Shown: one piece after another, positions 10,844-21,360 of the stretch
Layout of the letters: each line of letters starts with the position of its first letter
Position numbering within the stretch: the stretch's first letter is position 1
From: Bolinopsis microptera
Taxonomy: Eukaryota > Ctenophora > Tentaculata > Lobata > Bolinopsidae
NCBI RefSeq assembly: GCF_026151205.1
Contig: NC_087075.1
Location: 13,839,628 to 13,903,627 of the forward strand
Direction: 5' to 3'
Length of the DNA: 64,000 nt
Notes under the pieces: generated by a model
The model's input: the letters and a program-made list of their open reading frames with translations, nothing else
What the model was told of the DNA's origin: nothing
Database searches by the model: none
Made by a program: the position numbers and the translations under genes

Positions 10844-12216
10844 TCAGGTGCGTTTGGGTCGGTGAGGCGATATTTGGTCATTCTCCGAGCTCACATCAGA
10901 AGGGTTATTATAGCTGGAATGGTTTGGAACAGTCTGGAACGAGCTAGGACCGTCAGTAGGCCAGCTGTTTTCAGACGAGTTTAAGCTGCTGAACAAATCC
11001 TCGGTGTTAACTTCGCTGATAAAGCTGCTCGCACAACTCGGATAGTCACTCCCACTTGAGGGGTCCCTACGGTCTGAGAGAAACGGAGACAATGTGGTGG
11101 TGAGTCCCTCCGCGCCGTTCCGCACGTGGAGAAATGTGGTACTGTTCATGTTCAGCACGTGGAGAAATGTGGTACTGTTCATGTTCCGCACGTGAGAAAT
11201 GTGGGTACTGTTCATGTCAGCACGTGGAGAAATGTGGTACTGTTCATGTTCAGCACGTGGAGAAATGTGGTACTGTTCATGTTCAGCACGTGGAGAAATG
11301 GAGCTGTCTGAGTTGGTTACTTCGAATCTCAGCGAGGAATCCACTTTCAGTTGAAATGGTGAGCGAGAAAGCAGACTGTGCTGATTAGTTTTAGCAGTTC
11401 TTGACACCTTAGAATGAGAGTTCTCGGGTTTCTTAAAGTAAGAGTCCTCGCTGCTTTTTGAATTTTCCTTGTCGGCTGAGGAACTGGAGTCCTCATTTTT
11501 GAACTTTAAAAACTCGTCCCTTCTAGACTTTTCCTTGCCAGCTGATAATAGAGATGAGGAACTGTCGGAAGAGTCTTGATCCTTGATGACATGGATTGCT
11601 GCCGGAAACTCTGGAGATTTCGAGCTGGTCGGGTAAATTTTGTCCGAATCACTACTCGACATGTTAGGCGGTCTTGTAAAGCCCTCCTCTTGTCCCGATT
11701 TTTCAGGCTTCTTTTCGTAATCTTTTGATAATTTTGAATGTTTCATCGAACAAATCTTCTTGATCTCAGCGCACTTTCTGTCGGAGGTATAATGCGATAT
11801 CTTGATGTCAGAGAGTAGAACATTCTTTAGATTCTTGTCAAGTGTAGAGTTATAAGCTGGCGAAGCAATTGGAGAACAACTGAAATTCAGAGATTTGACC
11901 AAAGTACCCATCTTCCAATCATTGTCAGTATTCTCAATGGATATCATCCTGAACAGACTGACCAACCAGAGATTTCAGCAGCTGATACAGCACGACATTC
12001 TGTTTAGCATGAAGGACTAGTCTCTAGAAGAGGCTGGGCGATGTTCAGGTGACTGACCTCCCTTTCAACTTGTAGTGAGGTCAGTAGGGGTACCAGCTCC
12101 GCGCACGTCACAGTACTGAATGTGAGACTTGGAGGAGATGTTTGAGTGGAGGAGTTTGTGGTAGAGGAATCTGGTGGTAGTGTGGAAGTGAGGATACCAT
12201 GATCTAGGGAGGCCAT
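10844..12216 (-). CDS. uncharacterised Ser-rich, probably disordered protein
   Basis: The main open frame runs from about 11965 to 10844. It is rich in Ser, Lys, Asp and Asn (for example DSSDSSSSLL and KENSKSSEDS), with no recognised domain and no membrane segment. An upstream exon (12216-12038) begins MASLDHG and is Thr/Ser/Pro-rich. It can be joined through a 58-bp GTCAGT...ACAG intron, in phase, to a short helical stretch NVVLYQLLKSLVGQ (11979 downwards). A single-base shift near 11950 is then needed to enter the long frame, so the 5' structure is uncertain. Inside lies a 33-bp coding minisatellite (11300-11126). The C-terminus PHRPKRT ends at a TGA. Base composition and frame length support a real gene; function is unknown. 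Confidence 0.55.
11126..11300 (-). repeat. 33-bp coding minisatellite
   Basis: Five or so units of 33 bp containing ATGTTCAGCACGTGGAGAA and TGTGGTACTGTT. On the coding (minus) strand two units encode the 11-residue peptide ISPRAEHEQYH. After a one-base indel the remaining units encode a different peptide, NMNSTTFLHVR or a close variant. The frame stays open through both readings. Confidence 0.88.
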
Positions 12217-12219
12217 ATC

Positions 12220-13100
12220 TTACATACCATAGCTTGTTGAAGCAAGCTGTTTGTTTTAATATCAAAACGGAAACAAACGCACAAAAACTGGTCAGTTCCA
12301 AAATAAACAACCGTTGAGACAGCATTTCGGGTCGCAATACATTCTACACTGTACTGTGGAATACACTAGGAAAAGAACTAATTGATTAACGTAGTTTTAT
12401 TGTTATTACCTGGTAAGCTGTTAAAATGACATAACGCTGTAATGTTGTCAGAAACATTTCTTAATTTGAATTTTAATAGTGAATATTACCCGGCAATAAA
12501 AATAAAACTGATATTTTAAAGCACTGTTGAATGAAATACAAGGCCAGGCTCTGACACCCTGACACTCTGACATTGTGCACTTTTATTTATCATAACAACT
12601 CTACAGAAACCAATTTTTGATTAGAATAAAGTCTTATCGATCAAGATGGATCAAATAGAAAACTCCTGCTAAAACAAACTTTTCGTATCTCTTATATATG
12701 CTTTAAAAACAAATCCCCCTCCAGGTTGGATCAAATAGTTCATTTCGACTCTTCTTGAATCTTGATTTGGTATTGCATTGGTTTATAATAGCAATGGGTA
12801 ATGGGTATTGTAAAGCCAAAATATTCGTATTTTTAGGTTGTCTTTTATGAATAGAGATAAGACACTAACGATAATGACACGCCACCTCGCTTGCAATAAT
12901 GGCTTACTTCAAATAGTTGGCAAAAAACTGTTTGATTGCACTTAAAACTGATTAAGAGTAGAATTAGAAGTGTATAAAATTAGACTTTATTTATTGATTA
13001 TTTGTTCGTTCAACTGCGTTTTCCAAGGATGAAAACGCTCGTCAATCAAGATCAAAACATTTCTTTTCAAATACAATCACAATAAAAAAGAACGAATTCT
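12220..13100. other. spacer between the Ser-rich gene and the last visible GMPS exon
   Basis: On the minus strand a hydrophobic frame starting MLSQRLFILELTSF (about 12325 downwards) looks like a signal peptide but cannot be joined convincingly to the Ser-rich frame. The remainder is AT-rich. I looked here for GMP synthase ATP-pyrophosphatase motifs (SGGVDS-type loop) and saw none. Confidence 0.45.
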
Positions 13101-13103
13101 GAC

Positions 13104-13244
13104 CTGACGATTCTCATAACATCGCTGATAGCAATGCCACAAATCTTATAACAGAAGTTCCTCATAATTTCCCGACCGTGAATAGTAGGTCAACTTCAGG
13201 ATGGAATTGAACACCGTATATTGCCTTTGTGTTGTGCTGAACGC
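13104..13244 (-). CDS. GMPS: GMPS coding exon 6 (His-Pro-Glu) with a frameshift
   Basis: The acceptor ATTCAG is followed by VQHNTKAIYGVQFHPEVDL, which carries the catalytic His and Glu. At about 13162-13173 the frame hits TGA just after GGGAAA. Shifting by one base resumes a plausible family-like stretch (MRNFCYKICGIAISDVMRIV) that reaches a GTCAGA donor at 13103. The shift is at a short A-run, so a consensus error is as likely as a mutation. Confidence 0.85.
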
Positions 13245-16200
13245 CTGAATGTCATAGTGAGGTATAATTGTAGCGTTTGGGGTTGTCAATTATAATCGCC
13301 ATTTCTGCCATAAACTTTAGAAATATTCCAAATAAATCCTTTTCATTGATTTCCCTTTTCAAATAGCACGTGGAAATGAAACAATCGACTTCATGGGGGG
13401 GGGGGGGGGGGGGGTCCAACCCGATTTTTCCGATCATTCCGATCCCGATTTTGGCCTCATCAACCCTCATATCGGAAAAATCGGGAAAATTTAAATCTTT
13501 CCTCTGAGTTAATGAACAGTTAATAACCATTGACCATGGTCCTTTCTCAAACTTCCAATCCTCAGTTAGATACAAAGAATAGTCTACACAATTTCAAATA
13601 ACATTAAAAGAGATGAAAATCACTTTATTCATCAAAATCTTTATTTATCATGTAACAACTTTTCCATAGTACTGGTAATAGTATCCTTATTACCGCAATT
13701 ATTGGATAATATTTTTGTTTTATGAACCGGGCTACTTAGGAGTAGGAGGAGAAGAAGGAGAAGGAGAAGGAGAAGGAGGACTGAGGAGGAGGAGGAGGAG
13801 GAGGAGGACTGAGGAGGAGGAGAAGGACTGAGGAGGAGGACGAGGAGGAGGAGGAGGAGGACTGACGAGTAGGAGGAGGACTGGGGACTGAGGAGGAGGA
13901 GGACTGGGGAGGAAGAAAATGAGGGCTGAGGAAGAGGACTGAAGAGGATGAGGAGGATGAGGAAGAGGAGGAGGACTGAGGAGTAGCACTGAGGAGGAGG
14001 AGGAGGACTAAGGAGAAGGATGAGGAGGATGAGACTCATGAGGAGGAGGAGGAGGACTGAGGAGGAAGACTAAGGAGGACGAGGACTAAGGACGAGGACT
14101 AGGAGGATGAGGACAAGGGTTAAGGAAGAGGAGGACGACTGAGGAGGAGGACTGATTAGGAGAAGAAGGAAGAGGAGGATGAGGAGGAGGACTAAGGAAG
14201 ATAAGGAGGAGAATGAGGAGGAGCATGAGGAGGACTGAGGAGGAGGAGGATAAGGAGGAGAATGTGGAGGAGGAGGAGGATGACTCAGGAGGAGGACTCA
14301 GGAGGTGGAGGAGGATAAGGAGAAGGACTCATGAGAAGGACTGATGAGGAGGAGGAGGAGGAGGAGGACTCAGGAGGAGGAGGAGGAGGACTGAGGACGG
14401 GGAGGAGGACGACGACGACGAGAGCGAGGACGAGGACTGAGGAAGAGGACTCTGAGGAGGATGAGGAGGAGGAGGAGTAGGACTGAGGAGTAGGACTGAG
14501 GAGTAGGACTGAGGAGGAGGAAGCGGACTAAGGAGGAGAATCAGGAGGATCAGGAGGAGGCTGAGGAGGAAGAGGACTGATGAGGAGGAGAAGGAGGAGC
14601 AGGACTGAGGAGGAAGACTGAGGAGGATGAGGACGAGGACTAAGGACGAGGACTAGGAGGATGATAACGAGGGCTAAAGAAGAGGACTGATTAGGAGGAG
14701 AAGGAAGAGGAAAAGGAGGACTGAGAAGGAGGAGGACTGAGAAGGAGGAGGATAAGGAGGAGAATGAGGAGGAGGAGGAGGAGGAGGATAAGGAGAAGAT
14801 TGAGGAGGAGGAGGATGACTCAGGAGGAGGACTCAGAAGGTGGAGGAGGACTCAGGAGGACTCAGGAGGAGGACTGAAGAGGAGGAGGAGGACTGATGAG
14901 GAGGAGGAGGAGGAGGACTCAGGAGGAGGAAGAGGACGAGGACTAAGGACGACTAGTGTAGGACTGAGGATGAGGACTGATGAGGAGGAGGAGGAGGAGG
15001 AGGAGGAGGAGGACTGGGGGAGGACTGAGGAAGAGGATAAGGAGGAGGAGGACTAAGGATGAGGATGAGGACGAGGACGATTATAAGGAGGACAGAGGAT
15101 GAGGACTGATGAGGAGGAGAAGGAGGAGGATGAGGAGGAGGAGGACTGGGGAGGACTGAGGAGGAAGAGGAGGATGACTGAGGAGGAGGATGAGGAGGAG
15201 GACTCAGGAGGTGGAGGAGGATGAGGAGGAGGACTCAGGAGGAGGAGGACGACTATGAGGAGGACTCAGGAGGACTGATGGGGAGGAGAAGGAGGAGGAG
15301 GATGAGGAGGAGAAATGAGGAGGAGGAGGAGGAGAAGGAGAAGGAGGAGGACTGGGAGTAGGATTGAGGAGGAGGAGGGGACTGAGGAGCAGGGTGAGGA
15401 GGACTGAGGAGAAAGACGAGGACGAGGAGTCAGGAAGAGAACTGAGGAGGAGAAGGACTCAGGAGGAGGAGGAAGACTTAGGAGGAGGAGGACTGATGAG
15501 AAGGAGGAGGAAGACTAGGGAGCCGGGAGGAGGAGGAGGACATGTAAATGTTTTGTCTGTTTTTGTTCGCCCTACTTTTTGTCCGTTTTGAAAATATAGG
15601 GTACGAACGGACACAAAACATGATCCCCCAGCCGGGCCAAGCATGTGTTACGATACAAATGTACTTGACTATACATTTTAGGTGCAGTGTACTAGTGATA
15701 TTATGGTATGTTTAAAGACCGGACCACAAAATATAACCCGGTACCTAGTGTTGTACTAATACATAATAACAAGTAACAGGGATAAAATTAATGAGCAGAA
15801 ACAATCGATCTCACGTCAAAAGGCCAAAGCACTCGGGTCTGGGAGTACATGACAATTCCAACTAGTAGTGAGCATACTAGCGCCCATGCAGTGGAAAAAC
15901 ACATAAAACATATTATTGGAATGTCCAATTGGTTCGTTTTCTCATAACAATATAGCATATGGAGGGGTTCTGGTTGAATTATATCACTTCTGAGAGGTTT
16001 TAGAGATCGATTCTGTAAATTTCTCAATTTTCCGATTTTTCCGATTTTTCCGATTCCGATTTTGGCCTCATCAACCCTCATATCGGACATCGGGTTGGAC
16101 CCCCCCCCCCCCCACTTCATTCAGCACGTACCTTGAATGTGGCCGTCAGAGGTGGCAATGATTCTGAGGTCCGGGCCCAACTTAGTGATTCCATACCCGT

Positions 16201-19200
16201 GCGTTACCAAAACTTCCTGTTCCTCCTTCATACCACTGATGGGAGGTGATATTAAAGATGGAAAATAATCGAACTGAGCTAGGCAAAAATAAGATGGGGT
16301 AGTAAGATCTAGCCGATAGCTGAAATTGTACGGAAATTCTAATATCCATATTATTGACAGCTGAGATTTAGGAAATTTAAATAAATACGTTGATTACGAA
16401 TTTCTTTAAATACCTAAATAACGGAGAAGATATGTCGACACTTATTCTAAACTGTCCATCTTCTCTTGCTTGGGTAGATTCAACGGTGGAACCAAACGCG
16501 GAAGCTATTATCTGAGGAGAAAGGGTGTTAAAATTCTGAAACAGGAGCAATGCTAAATCACTGATAACGATCTACTTACTCTGGTTCGACACGCACTACA
16601 GTTCGACAACTTAGGTTCACCAGATATCACCCCTGTCTAACTTAGGTCCGTGTCGGACTAGAGTCCAGGTAGCGCACTTTAGTTCGACAGAGTTGAACCT
16701 TAGGGTTTGTCGAACTACAGTACATGTGGAACTTGAGTACGTGTACCACTGATAACAGTCACTGGCGTTGAGTGTTCCCACTTTCCGTTCATCTTAAATT
16801 TTCAGATATCGTTGATTCAGTTGATTTAGTGAAATAAAGTATGACCATAATGACCGTTTCTGAATATCGAATGGTACGTGTGCTCATTAGTAATTACCGT
16901 GCGTAAATGCATGTTGTCTAGGTAAAATTGAACCGGTCCGATTCGTATTCGGTATGGTCTAAGTCTAGAGAGTTAATTATGAATCAGGATTTTTGGATCC
17001 AAATGGGAACCATGGAACAAAATGGGGACAAAAGTGAGACATGCGTTTGTAACCCTAATAATAACCCCAAAAATAATGACTCAGGTTCATGGAATAAGCG
17101 GAAATTATCGAAAATGAATGTTCTCCTGAAAATGCTCAGAATGGTTCAAAATTGGTCGAAAAGTGTTCGTGTTGATCCTAGGACCACTCCAGCCAAGTTT
17201 AGGAATCACTGCATGTCAAGAACCGACGTGAGGGTGGTAACAATTTTGTCCCAATAATCCTCCTGAGTAATGTTTTGGAATTTGTCCCCATTTGGTTCCA
17301 AATTTATGGATTCATCTACTCAGTCGACTAGAAACCATCGCGTCCAACTATTAAAACTATAACTGCGCGCGCGTTTACTATATAATACAATGCGCGCTTA
17401 ATTTTTATGATTTCTAAACGGATTTTCATACATTATCGTCGCCGCGTGTACCAGAACATGACCTTTTTTAGCGCAACCGCCCAACCATTAATTCTAATTT
17501 TCAATCGGAAGTGGAACAAATTGGAGCTCCACCGCAATTAGATTCTGAATAAACGTCGAAACTTCATTACATCAAGGTGTAAGAAAATTGACAAAGTCAA
17601 TGCTAATTTGGTTGTCAGTGTTTAAGACGGGATCCGAGCTATGACTCATTCAGTCACATACTAGATGGTCTTCCCAATGTCATCACCAAGAAAGGCTAGA
17701 AAGCAATGAAATACAAATTCCTAATTACTGCCCCAGGTTGCTCAACCGCAGCTAACATTAAACTCACAATACAAAACCACTAACGAACCTGATTCCCAAA
17801 GCAAATCCCCAGAATGGGAACATCGAGTTTAAATACTGTTTCCTTGAGCTGGTCAGCAGTCTCAGCGGTCCCTACTCCTGGACCTCCACTGATTATTACA
17901 CCCCTGAAATGAGCGGTCATTAAAGTTCCTGACCGATACTTGAGCGGTCGTTAAAGTTCCTGACCGATACTTGAGCGGTCGTTAAAGTTCCTGACCGATA
18001 CTTCTACTCTTCAATAACATTGACTATGTACTTATTGTCTTTAACTGGTATAGCGTTTATATAACCCGACAAGGACTGTTTTACCCATGATGACGTCACA
18101 GAGGTTGTTTTCATGGTATTCCTTGTAATTACTGACCGTGTACGCATTAACCAAGTAAGCGGATAACGAGACAAGGAGATTTGTTCTGCCAATAATATGG
18201 CGTATTTGTTTGTTATCGTTTAAGCACTGTCCAGAGATGTTAATAGGGTTCATTACTGATTTAAATACTTGAACAGTTCTAATGATGCCTTTAAGATGAA
18301 TAAAGGGAGCATGATAGATAATATAGATTCACAGATTTCAGAGTTTTGCTTGAAATGAAAGTGATCGAAACAGCTTTTCGTTATTGTTGCTATTTTCGGC
18401 ATGGCGAAACTGATGTATTATTATAAAGCTTATCGACCACTTCTTTGATAAAATTCGGATGACTTATGTCATTATAAAAATAGAGTTACACAAAATATTT
18501 GTGAATTTACTTCAAAGATTCCGAGTATTGAGATAATGTTTCAAATGTTGAGGTGAGAGGCAGAAATACAGTCTTTACTCCCAGTTCTTCTATTTTTCTG
18601 TTAATTACCTGAAATATTATATTATTATATTTTAGAACAGTAATTATTCGAGATTTTTATAAGAAATTGCTGGCTCCACTTTTCAACCGATATTGAAATA
18701 TTATTAGAATTAGAATTAGAATTTACAGAGCAGTACAATAAGAATAGTAAATAATTTAAAGAAACTTTAAGATAATGTTAAACAGATAAGAAACTACTAT
18801 TATATTCTACACACGTGACGTTCGCATGGTTAGCCAGACAATTACACTACAATAAAGTACAACACAGTGTACAGTATACAGCTTATAATGGTATAAATTC
18901 GTCCGATTGTTTTGAGAAGGATTATTTTTACAACACCTAGATAAAATCCAGCAAAAACTACAAAACATGATATGGAGTGGAAACTGGAAATTATCCAAGT
19001 GGTGGAGCCACTGACATAAAATAGCACAAAACTAATTACAACACTACAAATCTAGTACATTTATTGAGTATTATGTAACGTGATGGAAACGTTTTAAGCG
19101 GGTAAAAGCCAGTCCAAACTCTGGCTCCATAACATAAAGGCCTCATTTTAATTTATATTGAAAAGCCCCAATACATCATATCGTTATGCAGTTCAAAATA

Positions 19201-21360
19201 AACATTTATGCCATGGATTTTTTCATAAAATTACGTATTTGACACCTACATTGAACATCCTAACATTTGATTAACTGGAAATTCGATTGACCGTGCCAAA
19301 GTTATGCTCCAAAATAAAGAACATATTTTAATCATAACCAGGATCAGGATCAACCGAACTTTAATTCATTTCATTTATCTGTTGCCTTTCTCGAAAGAGC
19401 AGACTAACTCCAGGACATACTGTTTAAACAGCTATATAGTGTTTTTCTGAGAAAAATGTGACTTACTTCCTAGAAACTAAACATTCTCTTCGATTAACAG
19501 CTCAATAACTGCTCATATGTTTATGTTTAGTGACTAAAATACATCCGGCGTTTTTTGGAAATCAGCCAATAAATTTTTGTTGAGGCCTAAATGAAAATGT
19601 TGATCACTAACATAAGATTGAAATGTAATTATACATCGATCCTGAAAATTTCATGCAAAGATATCGATCGGCAGTTAAGTTATGTTCTTTTTGGGAAATC
19701 GCTTTCTAAAATTCCGTTTTTAGCATGTTTTGATAGGAAGTAAGTCCAGCTAAAACTTCTTCCTATCAAAGATCATTTATCTCAGAAAAGGAAGTAAGTC
19801 CACGGACTTACTATCTCCGAAATTATTTGGGCAACACTGAACATAATGTTTCTCGACTGGTACTTACTTCGATTTTGAAAATCTTGGACCTCGTTTTTTG
19901 ATGATTTTTTGAGGTCCACGATTTTCAAAATCGAATAAACATTTTTAAAAGGCCTATCTCAAAATTTTGTCTGGCTCATCTCTTTTAAATGATCCCTAGA
20001 ACATATCCTGAAAGTTTCAGGGTGATTGCTTAAAAAATGTAGGAGAATATAGATTTTTAGACTCGATTTTCAGGGCACACGATTTGAGAACCCCATTAGG
20101 ACGAATTTAAGATTTTTTGAAAAACTGCCAAAAATCAACCAAATTATTAGTTAGAATCAAATGTTGTTGTGAAACCAGTATTTCTGGTACCCATAGGGGA
20201 TTTGAAATCAACTTATAAATCAAATGTCAGCAAAAACATCATTCCTCAAAGTATCATAATCAAACCCCGGGCGAGTCCAAAATTAGAAACCTGAGTATTG
20301 ATTCATATGAAATATGAATATCTCTTTAACGATAAAATTTCCTTAACCAGATCTGACTCGCTATGTCTGTTCAGACATGAGAGGCAAGAATGAAATATGT
20401 AAAGTTTATGGACTGATAGCAATTCACCTTTCAAAATTTGCTCCTTCATAAAAAAAATTATCGATTTTTACTTTCCACACACTATTTTCAACTCACCCTG
20501 TACTTCCTTGAGAATTGCATGTAAAAACGTTTCCCACATTAATTATATGTAGCTCATATGTAGAGAATTTTCTACTGAAAATTTTGATACCAATATTGCT
20601 ATATTTCGAAAAATTGGACTTACTTCCTTTTCTGAGAAAACGGCAGTATAAGCCGGCTGTTACGATTGCAATCTTTTAGCAGCCGGCTAAAATGTCATGG
20701 TCACACTTTCATGGTCACACTTTCATGGTCGCAATTTCATGGTTACAATGTCATGGTCACCATATCATGGTCACCATATCATGGTCACCATATCATGGTC
20801 ACCATGTCATGGTCACAATGTTATGGTCCCAATGTTGTGGTCACAATGTTATGGTCACAATTTCATGGTCACAATACTATGGTACAATATTATGGTCACA
20901 ATATCATAGTCACAATATCATGGTCACAATATCATGGTCACATTGTCATGGTCACAATTTCTTGGTCACAATTTCTTGGTCACAATGCAATTACTCAAAC
21001 AGATTATGGCAGATTAGATGGAAATGTTTGATAAAACTCATCACATGACATGAAACACATTCATTTTGGTTAAAACACAAAGAGTAGTAAGATAAAATAT
21101 TATGGTAACTGGAGGGTAAATACTTTAACTTTAGGATCTGCATATTTTGTAGTGGTAAAGTGCAACTGGACAATAATTTAATATCAAAGTCTAATTTTAA
21201 ACAGCAATTTGTCGCAAGATATTCTTAACAGTCATATATAGAACGTCTTGTAAATGATAAAGCAATTCAGGTATAAAATTTCTACCCAACTTACTTTTCC
21301 ATATTGTGCGCCAGCGTCTATTATAAGAATTTGAGCATCACTCACATTGTTCATCTTCAT
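13104..21360 (-). CDS. GMPS: GMP synthase (glutamine-hydrolysing), N-terminal amidotransferase part
   Basis: Six exons on the minus strand: 21360-21295, 18608-18511, 17903-17789, 16511-16414, 16235-16132 and 13244-13104. Each has GT/AG junctions and phases that match. The product (about 207 residues) reads through the class I glutamine amidotransferase domain. It has an ILIIDAGAQYGK start, an oxyanion-type SGGPG, the nucleophile Cys in GICFG, LVTHGYGITKL, and the His-Pro-Glu of YGVQFHPEVDL. In this family the domain releases ammonia from glutamine for amination of XMP to GMP by the C-terminal ATP-pyrophosphatase. That half is absent from the visible sequence, whereas animal enzymes are near 690 residues. 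A frameshift falls in the last exon. The large introns hold a composite transposon, a GGAAGTAAGTCC element, a 14-bp minisatellite and a 31-bp repeat. Confidence 0.88.
13388..13394. repeat. target-site duplication ACTTCAT (left)
   Basis: ACTTCAT directly precedes the G-run of the composite element. The same heptamer follows its C-run at 16114-16120. Confidence 0.8.
13737..15540 (+). repeat. 1.8-kb polypurine array
   Basis: Near-uninterrupted purine strand made of GAGGAGGAG, GGACTGAGGA and GGACTCAGGA words in irregular order. There is local higher-order repetition, for example around 14480-14515 and 15180-15250. Such tracts can form triplex (H-DNA) structures; that is general knowledge, not shown here. 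Confidence 0.93.
15650..16080. other. right inner part of the composite element
   Basis: AT-rich unique sequence between the polypurine array module and the right terminal CCGAT hairpin of the element in the GMPS intron. No gene. Confidence 0.5.
16132..16235 (-). CDS. GMPS: GMPS coding exon 5
   Basis: 104 bp, acceptor CCCATCAG, donor GTACGT. It encodes GMKEEQEVLVTHGYGITKL and then an IIATSDGHIQ strand, matching VLLTHGD.. of the family with Tyr in place of the usual Asp. The right end of a composite transposon lies only 18 intronic bases past the donor. Confidence 0.9.
16414..16511 (-). CDS. GMPS: GMPS coding exon 4
   Basis: 98 bp, acceptor CTCCTCAG, donor GTATTT. It encodes IIASAFGSTVESTQAREDGQ and then FRISVDISSPLF, equivalent to the FGGTV...REDG...ISVD segment of the family. 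It ends in phase 2, giving a Ser codon across the junction with exon 5. Confidence 0.88.
16512..17788 (-). other. GMPS intron 3
   Basis: Intronic DNA between exons 3 and 4. At 16580-16740 there are repeated GTTCGACA, AGTTCGACA and GTCGAACT words in both orientations. A 109-codon plus-strand frame (16928-17257) has no recognisable features and is not called. Confidence 0.5.
17789..17903 (-). CDS. GMPS: GMPS coding exon 3 (catalytic Cys)
   Basis: 115 bp, encoding GVIISGGPGVGTAE and PILGICFGNQ. The Cys of GICFG is the amidotransferase nucleophile. The usual residue order is GICYGMQ, so Phe and Asn are substitutions beside the active site. Donor GTTCGT is weak. The acceptor (CATTTCAG) sits against a 31-bp tandem repeat. 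Confidence 0.9.
17908..18005. repeat. three-copy 31-bp tandem repeat
   Basis: Three consecutive units containing TGAGCGGTCGTTAAAGTTCC followed by TGACCGATACT, nearly identical, within 5 bp of the acceptor of GMPS exon 3. The repeat covers where the polypyrimidine tract of that intron would lie. Confidence 0.9.
18511..18608 (-). CDS. GMPS: GMPS coding exon 2
   Basis: 98 bp, acceptor TTTCAG, donor GTAAAT. It encodes VINRKIEELGVKTVFLPL and then a Ser/Thr-rich helix, matching the region after the first strand of the amidotransferase fold. It ends in phase 2, so the split Lys codon is completed by the first base of exon 3. Confidence 0.87.
18609..19420 (-). other. GMPS intron 1, distal part
   Basis: AT-rich intronic DNA with no exon signal. 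It includes a repeat copy (about 19078-19290) that is homologous to 21884-22110; both contain GTTTTAAGCGGG- or TTCTTTAAGCGGG-like starts and ACATAAAGG. Confidence 0.45.
19440..20645. mobile_element. possible AT-rich foldback element with GGAAGTAAGTCC motifs
   Basis: The left side (about 19441) has GTTTTTCTGAGAAAAATG then ACTTACTTCC. The right side (about 20612-20645) has GGACTTACTTCCTTTTCTGA, an inverted relation with mismatches. TATA flanks both ends. Further GGAAGTAAGTCC copies lie at about 19736 and 19792. The phrase CTGAAAATTTCATG recurs here and in the element at 1355-2163. Boundaries and class are uncertain. Confidence 0.4.
20691..20990. repeat. 14-bp minisatellite (TCATGGTCACAATG type)
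   Basis: About 21 units of TCATGGTCACCATA / TCATGGTCACAATG. It is preceded at 20651-20690 by a palindrome with AGCCGGCTGTTACG and GCAGCCGGCT arms. The His/Ser/Trp-rich frames over it come from the repeat and are not genes. Confidence 0.93.
21295..21360 (-). CDS. GMPS: GMPS coding exon 1
   Basis: 22 codons, MKMNNVSDAQILIIDAGAQYGK truncated here only by the splice donor; phase 0. The ATG is preceded directly by TTTTTTCTATAG, an acceptor-like sequence, so a non-coding 5' exon probably lies upstream. The donor is GTAAGT. A second in-frame Met at codon 3 could also initiate. DAGAQYGK is the beta-strand start typical of animal GMP synthases. Confidence 0.88.

Larger units (their letters stand above)
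13395..16113. mobile_element. composite G-run/C-run element inside a GMPS intron
   Basis: The element begins with about 20 G then TCCAACCCGATTTTTCCGAT, and ends with ATCGGGTTGGA then about 13 C, an inverted pair. Both ends also contain the same spacer in direct orientation: TTTTGGCCTCATCAACCCTC at about 13449 and 16062. The interior is a long GAGGAGGAC-type array (13737-15540). It is followed by the TTTTTGTCCG / GAACGGACACAAAACATGAT module (15545-15630) shared with the copy at 27500. The flanking 7-bp duplication ACTTCAT is perfect. No transposase frame is visible, so it is non-autonomous or a satellite-bearing derivative. Confidence 0.82.

Noticed and set aside
13641-14039. Ser/Leu/Pro-rich open frames opposite the purine arrays (also 5225-6177, 23869-24258, 26821-27519)
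   Set aside because: They arise from low-complexity (CTC/TCC)n reading and have no start context, domain or unique sequence.
16928-17257. 109-codon plus-strand frame in a GMPS intron
   Set aside because: No domain, no splice context, and on the opposite strand within an intron.
20666-21048. His/Ser/Trp-rich frames of about 120 codons
   Set aside because: They are translations of the 14-bp minisatellite in all three frames.
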